Shown: piece after piece, positions 38,626 to 50,612 of the stretch
How the letters are laid out: each line of letters starts with the position of its first letter
Numbering within the stretch: position 1 is the stretch's first letter
Assembly: GCF_020379485.1 (NCBI RefSeq)
Contig: NC_063447.1
Span: forward strand, 62,609,452 to 62,673,451
Source: Brassica napus
Lineage: Eukaryota; Streptophyta; Magnoliopsida; Brassicales; Brassicaceae
Reading direction: 5' to 3'
DNA: 64,000 nucleotides
The notes under the pieces: generated by a model
What the model saw: the letters and a program-made list of their open reading frames with translations, nothing else
Told to the model about the DNA's origin: nothing
The model's database searches: none
Made by a program: the position numbers and the translations under genes

Positions 38626-38997
38626 TATCTGTAAAAACAAGACCCAAATAGATTGTGTTCATACAACTAATTTTCTGGTTAACATGTATATTTATGTATG
38701 TAGCCATAGCGAATATAAAAGTTGACAGGGTAACAAGAATAAAATAGACTATCATTCAAAGATTTCTTACCGTTAACATTCAACTCTTTTTACATATATT
38801 ATGCAATCAGTAAGATTTTACAGAGACTCGAGATACTGAGTAGGGGCATAAAACACACAACACATAAACTAAAGACAGATTCAAGAAGCTTTTAATTTTT
38901 CATTTTGGAACTAAAGATCAAATTAATTAAGTAATTATACATTCATCCTCATTGGGGTTTTGTTTTATTGAGCTTCCTGAATATATATAACCTCTTC
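38626..38997. other. BOR1 downstream region
   Basis: AT-rich DNA between the Helitron insertion site and the BOR1 stop codon. It probably includes the BOR1 3' untranslated region. No other feature was seen. Confidence 0.5.
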
Positions 38998-41792
38998 TCA
39001 GTTGAACGAGGACTGGTTCAAGGGACTCCTCCCACAACTCGCAGGCTTGGGACTGTTTCCAACGACACGAGGACTCATCTGACTCAACCTTATTTCACCC
39101 ACTCGTGGACTAGACAAACTCCTATTATTGAGCGGAGTTGAACTCGAACTCGTCACCTTAGGACTACTCGTGTGTCTAAACTCTCCTCTGCTTCGTGTAA
39201 TAACCTCATCAAGAATCTCTGAGTCTCCTGGATACGAAGTTGTCGATCCAATCTCCGTTTCCTGCTCAGAAAGTTTTAAGTATGAAAAAAAAAAGAAGCT
39301 AAAGTAAAAAAACAGATGAGTTATGCTTTCAAGTTACCGCTGCGAGATTAAAGGGTAAAGCTGGAGCTTCTTCATACTCTGCTGCGTCCAGATCCTGAAG
39401 ATGAGCTCCTTTGAAGAACCTAGGGAGTATGTACTGTCTTACGGGGATTAAGAACATGATCATCAAAGGGAACATGACTCCTGCGATTGGGATCCATGTG
39501 AGGCCAAAGCAGATTAACAGATAAACCGTTTGGAAAACAGTGAACATTGCAATGGCCTTGAAAGGAACTGTTTCAACGAACGTTGCATGGTAGTCTTCAA
39601 GAACCCTGCAACACACACAAAATGAGTCATTAGGCTTCTTGAAGTAATGATGAAAAAGATAGATAGGAGGTTTAGTTTATACTTGAAGCGGCGACTTGGG
39701 GCGGTGAAGAGAAGTAAGATTCTTTCCCAGAATTGGTTTCCAGGTAAGCTTTCAATAGCCATGAAGGCGAAGTAGCCCCAAAGGACTGAGGTTGGGATCA
39801 TTTTAAGGATGGGCATAGCTGCAACGCATCCTCCTACCATTGTGGATTGGAGGAAGTTGCTTACACGCTGCTCTTTGACTTCTACTGGTAACAGATCATC
39901 AATCTCTTTCTCTATATCGAATAGAGTTTCATCAACTGGAGCGTTGAGGTTTCCCGTGAATGTAGTTGCTTGGATTGTTGATTCTTTCAGTTCTTTTAAA
40001 CCCTGCAAGTAGAAAGAAAAGAAACTGTTCTTAGTAATTCTCTGTTCTATTATTGGAAAGAAAAAATAGAATGGGAGATATTATTACTTGAGGTTGCTGA
40101 TATACTAATGGTGTCTGCATGTGATGATAGGCTTCTTGCATGTTGTTGTAGAGTTGTCCCAAACTCGCATTCTTTTTTATGCTTCTTCTTGCTGTGGCAA
40201 CCAGTCTGTTCCGAAGCAACTGCATAGAGAGAGAGAGAACTCAGGAAACTCCTACAAGATAAGGCTGTGGTGATTGAGTGATGTTACCTGGTACTTAAGA
40301 GTTGCTAAGCTTTTGGTATGCATAGGAGATTGAGGAATGACACCGTTTGATGGAGGGACTCCAAGTAGACCACACATTAAGGTCTGCAAATGATTATTAT
40401 GACCAATAAGCCCTCAATAGAAATGTTTTCAGACATGTAAAACCCTTATTCTTCTTACCAGGAACCCAAGAAGAAGCAAGTCGTAGTGGTAAGAAGAGGG
40501 CTTTCTCAAGTTGAATTCTTTCTGCTGAGCAAGCTGAGAAGCAACGCTATGATCAAAGTAGTAAAGCACAGCAATCATTGATGCTGGTATGAAAGCTCCA
40601 ATTATGTAGACCACTGGAACATCAAGCATCTCCTGTACAACGGTCCAATTACCATAAGCGCCAGGGGACCAAGGGTTTGGGCTAAAAAGCCGGCGGGGGA
40701 TGCCTTTAGGAACATCTCCTGACGGAATGTAGGAGACACCGGTCCACACTAGAACCATTAGTGGTACACCATAGTCTGCTACTAAGCTTCTGAGCCACCC
40801 TGCTCAAGCAAGAGAAGCAAAACTGATTTTGTAAGAAGAATCTTTAGCTCATTAAATTATAGAGAATGCTCTATTTTTGACTTACCAGTACCGTAGCGCC
40901 ATGATCTGGCTTTTCTGCTTCGAAGTCCAGTAAGAAGAAGGCCAAAGGAGAGAACCAGAGCGAACATCCCATTAGCAAACCTCCATGAAGGTAAGAACTC
41001 CTTCAGCTTCTCATTTTCACGTTCCGGAATGTGAAACTCATCCACTAGCCCCTGGATCAATCAATCAATCATGCGTTAGAGATGATAAACAAAAGAAATG
41101 GAATGTTGGTGAAAAAGGTTCATACTTTGATGGCTTGTTGCATGAAGAGCATAGCGATAAGCAGTCCAAACAACTCCCCAGCAACACGGGTGAACCTATT
41201 GATGATGGAACAAGCTCCACATATAGCCATCACAAACAGCATCAAAGCAGTCCAAACACAGACCCTACACACACACATTCAAACAGAGTTGTGTCAACAC
41301 ACATGATTACTCTTTTAAAGCAAAAACTCAACAAAGAGGACTCTTACCATCCAGACCAAGCCAAGAAGAGGTCTCGTCCAAGTTCAGACCTAGCCTTTGC
41401 GAAGTTAAACATGAATGTATACATAATAACAGTCGGCTCTGCAACACCGAGTATAAGCAGTGGCTGACCTCCGATAACAGAGTGAATGATGCCGCAAATG
41501 GCGGTGGATGCTAAGGTCTGAACAGCCGTCAGAACTCCATCTGCAAAATTTCAAATCTTTGATAGTGGGGATTGATTAAAGGTGGAGACTTTACTTTTAC
41601 TTTACCAGTGTTTCTTTCGAGCTGTTCACCGAAGGAGATGACAGGGATCGCAGAGGCGAAGAATATGTAAGTGGTGGGAGCCAGAATCCTAAAGCCAGCT
41701 TTGAATCCGCCGGTCCAGTCTTGCTTATAGCACATGAGTCTGCCTTTGAGATCATTCTTGATTCCTTCAAACGGCACAAAGGTCTCTTCCAT
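38998..41792 (-). CDS. BOR1: BOR1-type boron (borate) exporter, SLC4 family
   Basis: Ten coding exons on the minus strand: 41792-41606, 41540-41348, 41264-41126, 41051-40886, 40799-40459, 40383-40288, 40219-40088, 40002-39683, 39605-39338, 39261-38998. All junctions are GT-AG and the sum is 2,106 bp (701 aa plus stop; Arabidopsis BOR1 is 704). BOR1 is a plasma-membrane anion-exchanger-like transporter that exports borate to the xylem under low boron. The protein starts [19 protein letters not shown], has the SLC4-type multi-span membrane core (exons 1-9), and has a cytosolic loop with tyrosine motifs ([16 protein letters not shown]). The corresponding tyrosine signals in Arabidopsis direct polar sorting and endocytosis. 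The tail is serine-rich and ends near [11 protein letters not shown]. The reading frame is intact, with no missing conserved block. The leader carries uORFs listed separately. The next gene in the conserved order is the ARF-type gene, here separated by about 9 kb of inserted repeats. Confidence 0.97.
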
Positions 41793-41887
41793 GGTTTGCT
41801 CTGTTTCGTTCAGTCAATTCGTCAAACACTTGGAGTTCTGAAAGATTTTGAGCTCAAACCCGGTTTAAGGGGGGAAAGCTTATTGAG

Positions 41888-41923
41888 CTATTTCGAACCG
41901 GAGAAACCCATTTCGAAGAACAT
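41888..41923 (-). promoter_or_regulatory. BOR1 leader uORF, 11 codons
   Basis: An upstream AUG at 41923 opens an 11-codon frame ending in TAG at 41888, 95 nt before the BOR1 start. A second AUG in the same frame lies at 41911. It is inferred to be in the transcript because it is downstream of the only good TATA box. Confidence 0.6.
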
Positions 41924-41926
41924 CTC

Positions 41927-42037
41927 TCAGTTCAAGGTTAGAGAAGAGCAGGAGATAAAAATGCAGGAGAGCACAACAAGGAGGAGGTTTGTTAGAAGAA
42001 GATTGAATCTGGATGAAGAAACTGGGAGAGGATACAT
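41927..42037 (-). promoter_or_regulatory. BOR1 leader uORF, 36 codons
   Basis: An upstream AUG at 42037 starts a frame of 36 codons (hydrophobic, rich in Leu, Ser and Cys) that ends in TGA at 41927, only 4 nt before the next uORF start. The BOR1 mRNA of Arabidopsis is reported to be translationally repressed through uORFs, and this is a candidate counterpart. Confidence 0.6.
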
Positions 42038-42046
42038 GGAACGAGT

Positions 42047-42052
42047 TTACAT
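42047..42052 (-). promoter_or_regulatory. AUG-UAA minimal uORF (proximal)
   Basis: ATGTAA on the minus strand, 260 nt upstream of the BOR1 start. An AUGUAA start-stop element in the NIP5;1 leader is known to stall ribosomes in a boron-dependent way. Whether this one acts so is inference. Confidence 0.55.
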
Positions 42053-42114
42053 GTTATCGAGAAGAAAGAGAGGTGTTTTTGATTTGGATGAGAAGAAAGT
42101 GGAGAGTTGTTGAA

Positions 42115-42120
42115 TTACAT
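42115..42120 (-). promoter_or_regulatory. AUG-UAA minimal uORF (distal)
   Basis: A second ATGTAA on the minus strand, 68 nt upstream of the first. It is the first AUG after the predicted transcription start near 42180. Confidence 0.5.
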
Positions 42121-42207
42121 GAAAGTTTCAATGTATGTTTTGTGTTGTTGTTATGTCTCCTGGCAACTGGCAATGAAGAAGAAGAAGAAGAAGACGAAGG
42201 AATCTCC

Positions 42208-42217
42208 ATTTATATAA
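42208..42217 (-). promoter_or_regulatory. BOR1 TATA box
   Basis: TTATATAAAT on the minus strand lies about 420 bp before the BOR1 start codon, which predicts transcription from about 42180 and a leader of about 390 nt. A CT-rich tract (the complement of GAAGAAGAAG, 42176-42197) lies just downstream. This is inferred from sequence only. Confidence 0.5.
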
Positions 42218-42395
42218 GCTACTCAAACTAAAATAAAATAAAATAAAATTTCATAATTTCAACAGAAATATTTTAAAATATCAGCATATCACTTTTTATT
42301 AAAAAATTATAAAATAATATATATAATATATTTTATATTTCAGTTTGGATTTAGGAGTAAAGTTTAGTATTTACAATGTGTGATTAGAATAAAGA

Positions 42396-44586
42396 TCTAT
42401 ACTATTAAAATAGAATGAGTTTTAAAAAATCTACTTAGACAAGGTTATTGCACCATTTCATTAATTTACCTAGACCAACTAAATCATCTTTCTAAATATC
42501 TCCTAATAGTATTAGCTCCTATATGTAAGATTCTGATCTAGAGTATCATTAATATCCTTATAATATTATCTATAAAAATCTACGATTATATCCTTAGAAT
42601 ATCATTCTTATTTAGTATTACTTTTATTTTACTAAGTCATATGGTTAACATATAATCTCCTATATATTATTTGAGAAGCATTACAACTTCTTTTTGTAGC
42701 CACATATCATCACTAAGATGATTCTTAGAATCATTAGAGAAATATGTTGGTCAATCTAATTATATAATAAGTTTTTTATTAAACTAACAATAAATTCATC
42801 ATTAATGTAGTTTATTATTTTCTTAAATAAAATTTACGGAATTGCCTAATGTGGCTAAAATATATATGGCAATTAATGATTTTGAATAATAAAGATTTGA
42901 TAAAAAAATAGTATATCTTCTATCATATTTGTTTAATTTTAAACTATTAAATAAATTAAACAACCACAATAACCATATAATAAAAATTTAGATTTTTATG
43001 TATATGTTATATTTTGAATTTTTACAAACGGCTATAAATTACTGAAACTGTTAAGAGTCTCACATTCAAATTTTATGATCCATGGTTTAAAAATTTTGTT
43101 ATGACAAAATACAAATGATTAAAAAATTATATAAGTAAAAAAGTCTAATTTAATTAATTATTAAGATTAATATATATATATCATTTTAAATTAAACTATA
43201 AACCATATAAAATACAATATTTTAGTTTCAAAATTTACTTTGAACAATTTTTTTGATAAAAGTTTTGAACGGTCATTGATAACTTTTTTTTTTTAATTAT
43301 AAATTACTAAAACTATTAATCCCACAATGAAAATTTTTTTATCAGTAATTTAAATTTTTTCTATAAAAGATATAAATGATCAAAAAAACTATATGAGTAG
43401 AAATCATCATTTAATAGACATTAATATTAAAAAAATACTAAAATATATTATCTATGTTAGTATCATTTAAATTTAATTACATATTCTATCATATATAAAA
43501 AAAATTTGGATTAATAAAATTAATTTATATGTTCGCACCAATTTAATTATATATTTAATAGTTACTGAACTTTAATTATTTATTATATATTAATTATTTC
43601 ATAATATATAAAAATATTTAATACATAAAATAATTTATATATATAATGTTGATTCCGCGCAAGGCACGGATCTTAACCTAATACACTATTAATTCACGTA
43701 AATCATAATGTCTATATTATAATCTTAATCGATGGCCAATACATCACCAAAACCAAAATTATATTCAGACATATTCATATAATAATTTATGTATTTAGAC
43801 CTAATTTTGAAAATTTTAGGTTCGGGTTGGTTATTTTCCGCTACAAATCCATAATTCAAATACCCATGAAACACATGTACTTTTTAGATACATAACGGGT
43901 CCGGATCGTTCGGATATCTAATACCTGAAAAAGACTTGAAATATCTAAAATCCCAAAAATATTTGAAAAGCTGAAAAACACACAACACAAAGACATACCC
44001 GAATACTCAAAAAAATACCCAAAATATTCAAATATCCAAAAAGATCCAAAGTTTTACCTGAAATCTGATCCGAGAAACCAAAAAATACCTAATATTATAT
44101 TTTAAATTTTGAAATTGTACTTAAACCCGAAACTATAACCGAAAACACAAACCTGATAACTAAAATTATTCAATTGTAATTCTCAAATATAACTAATATA
44201 CACAAAATATTTTGGGTATTTTTGGATACACGATCGGGTCTTGGGTAAGACATGGACTCGACAAACAAGTGCGGGTCCAAAAAATATCCAATAGTTACTT
44301 TGCTCTGGACCCGGAGCAAATCCAAATATGTATTTTTTTAGTCGGTTTCGGTTCATTTTTCGGGTATGAGTAAAATGCTCAAGCATAAGAGAGAATTACA
44401 TAAAAGTGTGTACATACAAAATCTCAAATAAATTAATTCATAAATTCTATAATTTAAAAAAAAATATTCTTCAATATAATAAAACTTTTAACATAATAAT
44501 ATATAATAATTCGAATATACTATTTTATTTCAAAAAATATATAATCCAAAACAACCCGCGCTTTCGAAGCGCGGATGAAAATCTAG
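42396..44586 (+). mobile_element. Non-autonomous Helitron(s), one 5' end and two 3' ends
   Basis: The 5' end is A/TCTATACTATTAAAATAGAA at 42396. The first 3' end has hairpin CCGCGC-AAG-GCACGG (43655-43669, one mismatch) and then CTAA at 43678-43681 followed by T. The second 3' end has hairpin CCGCGCTT-TCG-AAGCGCGG (44556-44574) and then CTAG at 44583-44586 followed by T. Both 3' ends have the hairpin-to-terminus spacing of 12 nt typical of Helitrons. The element is therefore 1,286 bp or 2,191 bp, or a composite. There is no Rep/helicase. The interior from 43800 to 44350 is rich in short degenerate CCGGA/ACCCGAA-like motifs. Confidence 0.82.
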
Positions 44587-45297
44587 TTTAGGGTTAAAAT
44601 AATTCAGTCATTTTATATTTTAATTAATGTTATTTTTAGAAGTTTTTTTGTAGGTTATTTTATTATAATTTTGTGTGCTATCTTGATGATTTTCTCTAGT
44701 TTCAAATATCTATATATCTATAAACAAAAAAAGAACCAAAAATACAAAAAAAAAGGAAGAATAACTTAACTTACTTTTTTGTGCATCATCACAAAGCTTA
44801 TCTGTTTATGTTTGGATAGATAACGTAATTCAAACTTAAGTTATGAAAAGAGTTCAAAAGATAATAATTTCAGTCTGATCCCTTCTTTAATAAGACTGGG
44901 ATAAGTTAATTTTGATGAACTTATATTATGTAAATGATTTGAGAGTTTTCAATTTATAAAATCCACTCCGTAATTAAATGAGAATCACCGAAAATATATA
45001 AAAAATGCTAAAATATTGGACATTAATATTAAGACATGGATATAATTTTCCAATACGTGGAGTACTAAAGTACGTGAAAACCGGGAATGGTATTTTGGAA
45101 CTCGGAATATGTTACAACTTACAATATAAAAAAACACAACAAAATGTTTAAAATGAAGGTGAGTGAGATTGACATGTAACGGTTTGGAATTATTTTGGCT
45201 GTCTCAATCTGTAAAAATTATCCATTTTTCTAGGGGTATCTTCATCCATGCTCCATTTTTTTTTTAAAAAATAAAGTAAAAATAAATATGGAGTAAG
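44587..45297. other. Intergenic DNA, nothing recognised
   Basis: AT-rich sequence between the Helitron and the first of three MITE-like elements. No exon or element end could be supported. Confidence 0.5.
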
Positions 45298-45490
45298 GAA
45301 TGCTCCAACCCAACTTTATATCTTACTCCATAATGAAATTTACTCAATAAATGGAGTAATCTATTTTTTTTTGTTCATCACTCTATTATAGAGTGGGAAA
45401 TGGAGCAGGATTGAAGTAATTTTACTCCATTTTCATTTTTACTCCAAAACATTTTGGAAGAAAATATAGAATTTTACATTGGAGATGTTC
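45298..45490. mobile_element. MITE-like element, about 190 bp
   Basis: The left end GAATGCTCCAACCCAA and the reverse complement of the right end GAACATCTCCAATGTA are imperfect inverted repeats of the kind seen in crucifer Tourist-like MITEs. The interior is rich in GGAGTAA/TTACTCC repeats. The flanks give only weak support for a TAA/TTA target duplication. Confidence 0.4.
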
Positions 45491-45899
45491 TTATAACTTA
45501 AAAATTATCCTACTTACTCTTATCTGTCGTCTATTGTTTTCTTTTTTTGAACTTATGTTGTCTATTGTTTTGTTACATTCAATATATATACCTTATCTTG
45601 TAATTCTCGTTTTATTAGATAGTACGTGTTATTAGCTTTCGCATTATAATCATGTTTTCCCGAGGTTTTTTGGGTTAACAAAGGTGTATTTTGTTTGAAA
45701 ACATACCTAGAGTTATGATGCGTCATATATTTTCGGCCAAAAAGATTGAAATATATTTTGACACAAAACTTAAAGTTTATGAGTTATATATAGGACTTAA
45801 TGCAAAAATAAGGATATTTTCTAAACAAGAGAAAATGACACTTAATTATATGTAATAAAATATTAGTTGTAGATACTAGATATTATACGTATGTATTTA

Positions 45900-46112
45900 A
45901 GACATGATTAACTCTTTTAGCCGGGGTTCTTAACTCGTGATTTGACATTTTTTTTATTTTTGTTTTATATTTTTCGGCTAAAAGACGGTTCTTATATCTC
46001 TTATTTAAGAGACGGTTTTTAACTTTTCTTAGTTAAAATCTTAAAAAAAAACTAAAAACCGTCTCTTATCCGAAGTTAAGAAACTCAATTAAAAATTTGG
46101 TTAATCATGGTC
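45900..46112. mobile_element. Foldback MITE, about 213 bp (Tourist/Harbinger-like)
   Basis: The left end GACATGATTAAC pairs with the right end, which in reverse complement is GACCATGATTAACC. The inverted match continues inward through TTCTTAACT and AAGAGACGGTTTTTA. The flanks are TAA and TTA, consistent with a PIF/Harbinger-type target site. Confidence 0.62.
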
Positions 46113-46486
46113 TTATAATCATGTACTGATGTGGCAACTGGCAATAGTAAGAAGTCATCCAAACACACAGAAGCATCCAAAGAACTAAGAATCAAACTTG
46201 ACCTAACTATCCCATCCCGATTGATTTTATATTAATTTAATTTAACGAACTTTTTGTCAGCAATTTTTACTTTTCACTAAATTATATCAATATATAAATA
46301 TTTGTTAGGATTTTTATTCAGATACGTTTAAGAGTTGTCTTTCATATGTTTGGCTGCGGTTTCGCACGCATTATTTAATTTGACTCCTTTAAACATGACC
46401 CATAAGAGACTTAAGAGTAATTAAATTAGTAAATGCCAATTAATTAGCAGATGATGATTTTTTTTGCATCACAACAGTGCTTCCTA

Positions 46487-46724
46487 CTCCCTCCGTTTCA
46501 ATTTAAATATTGTTCTAGAAAAAAAATTTCGTTTAAAAGTAAGTGTTGTTTTATGATTTTAATGCAACATTTATTAATAAGATTCTTCTATTTATTGTTT
46601 TATTGGTTGAAATATGGTTAGATGTATGGGTAATGATGTTTTTATTTTAAAAATGTACAAAACTAAATGTTTCTTAATCTTTGTGTATAAGTCTAAAACG
46701 ACAAATAAAGTGAAACGGAATGAC
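46487..46724. mobile_element. Stowaway-type MITE, 238 bp
   Basis: The left terminus CTCCCTCCGTTTCA is the hallmark Stowaway/Tc1-mariner MITE end, and it is flanked by TA (46485-46486). The right terminus TGAAACGGAATGAC is a mutated inverted copy followed by TA (46725-46726). The interior is AT-rich and non-coding. Confidence 0.8.
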
Positions 46725-46726
46725 TA

Positions 46727-47067
46727 TTAACCATGCGGATTTTATTTAATGCCGATTAATTAAATAAATAACTATTTCTTGTACGTGAGAAATGCATGGC
46801 CCACGCTTATCCATCAATCTCCGCTATTTTATATATATGCTTTACTGGTAATTTAAAAACATTTGATATTGTACGGATAATTAGTGATTGGTCCCAGAAA
46901 AAGTGTATTTTGTAGTTATAAAAAGCGTATTTGCAGAGGTGTGGAGTTGTTTGATGGATATGTTACATGTGTACACAGATAATATAAATATTTTAGAGCA
47001 AAAACTATATTTTATATATGTGGCTACATACATATGCACTTATGTGATGAACGAACATAAGACATAA
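46727..47067. other. Intergenic DNA, nothing recognised
   Basis: AT-rich sequence between the Stowaway-type MITE and the poly(A) end of the retroelement fragment. No feature could be supported. Confidence 0.5.
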
Positions 47068-48045
47068 TTTTTTTTTTTTTACGACGCCATCTTCTAAGAT
47101 CAAGTGGTAGTCGGGTCTGAGTCGTTCCGAAGAGACGCTCTGTGCGGCTGTGTCTGATCTATATAGGAAAAAAGAGTACCGCTACATCTCACCTCCTTAG
47201 CGAGAGAATCTGCACACAAATTCATAGTTCTGGGTATGCGGGTGATGCTGAGCTCCGAGAAACCGTCTCTAAGAAGTCGGAAAGAAAAGAGCTTGGAGGC
47301 ACCGGCTAGTCGGTAGGGTTTGCAATCATGTCCACCAGGTCGGAGCGATCCGTCTCCATTTGAACCGCGGTGCAATGTAACTCGCGTAAACAAGACATCG
47401 CCCATATGAGTCCTTCCATTTCTGCATGAAGGGCTGATAGGCTTTTCCGGCATCCTTGTAATCCAAATCTTTCGATTCCCATTGGGTCCTTGTAGAACCA
47501 CCCTAGTCCACTAACCGTGCCATTATCGATCCATGACGCATCGATTTGACAGGTCGGGCGTTGGGGGAACATAGGGAGAGTCAAGGTAACTGAAGTCAAG
47601 GTAACTGAAGGAGCAGATCGTGCCTCCTCTTCCTCTTCGTCCTCGGGTAAGTTCACTTTCTTCCAGCACTCGGCTTCGACGGAAGCTAGCTGAAGGGTGT
47701 CAATGGGTGATACCTCTCTTCCATTGAACAATTTATCGTTACGTGCCTTCCAAATGTACCATAGGATCCATGGGAAGGTCTCAATAAGTGGTTTCATATA
47801 GGTCACATTTTTCTTCTTCCAAAATAAGAAGTTCATGCTTTGATAAACAAATGTACTCGGGAAGTAACCCGGAATGGACGGATAGTCCGATAAAACCCAC
47901 ATCTGGAAGGCGGGGGAGCATTCAAAAAGAAGATGGTTAATGGTTTCTTCAGGGTCACCGCATCTAAGACAGCTCCTATCAGTGCCCAGATGTCTGTAGA
48001 GGAGTCTTTCGGTCGTCGCAATACCTGGATCCCAGTCCTAAGATA
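47068..48045 (-). pseudogene. Truncated LINE-like retroelement, zf-RVT plus RNase H fragment
   Basis: The minus strand encodes the end of a plant non-LTR retrotransposon ORF2. It begins abruptly at about 48045 (ATTERLLYRHLGTDR), followed by a zinc-finger-like zf-RVT block CLRCGDPEETINHLLFEC. Then come a linker with WILWYIWKARNDKLFNG and an RNase H-like domain starting CQIDASW, with GLGWFY and ALHAEMEGLIWAM (the acidic residues Asp and Glu are kept). The frame is interrupted by a stop after ANPTD near 47306 and resumes in another frame (SELSITRIPRTMNLCADSLAKE). The 3' side ends in a run of about 13 A (47069-47082 as T on the plus strand), consistent with insertion by target-primed reverse transcription. 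The 5' truncation is typical of LINEs. No target duplication was found. Confidence 0.82.
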
Positions 48046-50580
48046 TTATATAAACAACTCCTAACAATTTTGTATTTGTTCCTTTAATGGTGGGGGAAAA
48101 ACAAAAAAAAACATTAAAACATACTATACTATTGGGAAAACATTAAAACAAATCTATTAAGCAAAATAATTGAAGTGAGAAAAGACAAAAAAAAAACAAC
48201 TGTGTATAAAGCCAAAACACATGATGGGTACATAAAATGCCGAACTTCCAGTTCAATTCCTCTGTACATATACGAGTATTCCCATATTAACCAAAAAGAA
48301 AATGAAAAAAATTGAACATCTCTCAAACTGGTAGGTAGGCCCTTTCCCTACATCATTTCTCATTTTTTTTTCTCTGTGACACTCTTCGCTTCAACAACAA
48401 TTCACATTATTATGAAAAATTTGTATGGTTTAGTTTAAACATAAGATGTAATTTCCTCTTAGCTTTGCCTTTAGGTGTGTTTAGTTTACTGTCTCTTTTT
48501 AACGTCTAATCAGTAGGAAAACAAAAACCAAAATTAACCCGAGAAATGTTAAACTGAACTCATACTTTTTTTTTAAGACCACGAGAGTTATAAACCTTCG
48601 ATCCATAATCTTTTTCAGTATCCAAAATTAGCTTTTAATTTTCTAATTTGATAAGTATAACACTCTAGCTATGTAAAAAAAACACACAAAATACAAAATA
48701 ATAATCCACTTATACTATCATTAAGCTACTAGTGCACCTTTGGTCTGACCCCATATGTTTATTCGTCATAACACAAAGACCTCTCCGAAACAAGTATGAG
48801 CCCTAGAAAGATTTATAGAGCTTTCCTCCATTTTGAGGTCAACGACCTACACTTGATCACTATTAATATCTTTCATTTCATCACATTATTGTTAAGGTTA
48901 CTACTTTTTTCTCTCACTTATGTTAAATTATTTACCTCGCTATTACTTCATTATTACTTTTTAACAAATACTTGTTTCATTTTAAAACTAGATAATAACA
49001 AAAGATGTTCTAAACATTTAGAATCACATAACTTGAAAGTGGCCAAAGACAAAGAAATGAAAATTTTCTATAGCTACCAATTTTGAAATATATATATATA
49101 TATATACAGGGTATAGTAGAATATGTCAAGTTTTACCTCTAGACGACGGCACATGTGCATGTATAGTTGTCGGACAATATATTTCATTCGATTCAAACGT
49201 TATAAATAGAAACTCAACTGGTAAATGGTAATATTTTAAATAACCCTTTTCACAACTGTTTTTGTATAAATTGATTTGACTAGTTCGAAGTGTAAGATCG
49301 ACCTCAAGTACAAATACGACTCTATAATCTTAAAAGTTATGCACTAAACGAAGTACAACAACAACAAATGAGGTCATCACTCATATCAGATAGATGTCAT
49401 TAGGACAATTGATTAGCCTAGTTCAAAACCACATCTCCTCAACGTTTGTGTGCGTTGCCTGGTTATGCGTATGAATCTCTCTACGCACGTACAATATATA
49501 TTACGGATATATAACAAATTTTGACATCATCTTATACATCTGAAAATTATATTAATATATGTATCTATAATCTTGTTACTTATCGTTTCATTTGGAAAGA
49601 GAGACTGCCGATTGTCGTTCAGCATAATATATAAGCAGTGTCTCAAATTATTTGAAATCCTTGTAGACTTTTTTTACCGAAAACCCTAGACGTTAATAGA
49701 AATAGAAAATCTTCTTACATATTAAACACGAAAAAATTCCAAACGTCAAGAGTTTTCGGATTGATTCTCAAAGTTAATTTTAGAAAAGATGCATGAAATA
49801 TGTTGTCGTCCACTTACACAATAAAGCATGAAACATCGATGCATGAAGTCTAGACTTCCAATGTCTAAATATAAAATATATAATGCTTTGTGATTGGGTC
49901 TTTTCATTATCATGTCTCCTCCTCACTTCCTTTTGCAATTCCTCATTTTAACCACAGCCACTACAATTCTCTTCAATCTAAGTCATAAATAATAGTTATC
50001 ATTTATTTCTACGTAAAAGAATATTCTATGAAATTTAAATTCCAGGAAATTTAGGAGCCTCGAAATTGCAATAATGTCCCATATATAGTTTGACTTCAAT
50101 TAAACGCGCAAATCGTTAACATTACTCAAATAAACTTTGTAGGCAATTGATTCAGAAACAAGGACCGACCAACTCGAGAACAATGAATGGATATGATGCA
50201 TCCTTATAAAAAGCTTCTTTTTTAATTGATAGTCGGAGTAATCAAAATGAAAACTCCCTCCGAATAGATGGTGAATGAAACGTTCTAACTTTAAGCCTAT
50301 ATAAGCCCAATGGGCTATCTAAGAAGGTAAGAGTTAGATTATTAGTAATGGGCTGAACTGTATTGATTATAGAACATAGCTAGAAATGATTATACTATAA
50401 GATTTATAATTGAAAAAACATATATTCGACGTATTTTTAACGCTTAAGTGGATTTATTATATTAAGTAGAGATTTTTTCTGTCACACAAAAAAAAAATAA
50501 TAATAATCGCGAAACGTTGGAAGGCGAGGAGCATCGGCATCAGATCTCGTGCGGCGGTTGTTTCTTCGGTACGTTGATTC
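48046..50580. other. Intergenic DNA upstream of the ARF gene
   Basis: AT-rich DNA without recognisable exons. A TA-dinucleotide run lies at about 49088-49105. The right part probably holds the ARF promoter. Confidence 0.5.
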
Positions 50581-50589
50581 CTTCTCCAT

Positions 50590-50612
50590 CTCTCTCTCTC
50601 TCTCTCTCTCTC
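50590..50612 (+). repeat. CT microsatellite in the ARF leader region
   Basis: A run of about eleven CT units lies 280 bp before the ARF start codon. CT-rich leaders are common in crucifer genes. It may be in the 5' untranslated exon or its intron. Confidence 0.75.

Noticed and set aside
40985..41467. 160-codon open frame on the plus strand
   Set aside because: It lies antisense across BOR1 exons 2-4 and their introns. The BOR1 frame is clearly the real one, and the antisense translation is rich in Ser and His and resembles no family.
41721..42231. Plus-strand open frames of 130 and 72 codons over the BOR1 leader
   Set aside because: They are antisense to BOR1 exon 1 and its purine-rich leader. 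Composition explains the open frames and no promoter or family signal supports them.
48796..49086. 96-codon plus-strand frame
   Set aside because: AT-driven Leu/Phe/Tyr-rich translation with no family resemblance or promoter or splice support; expected by chance in DNA of this composition.
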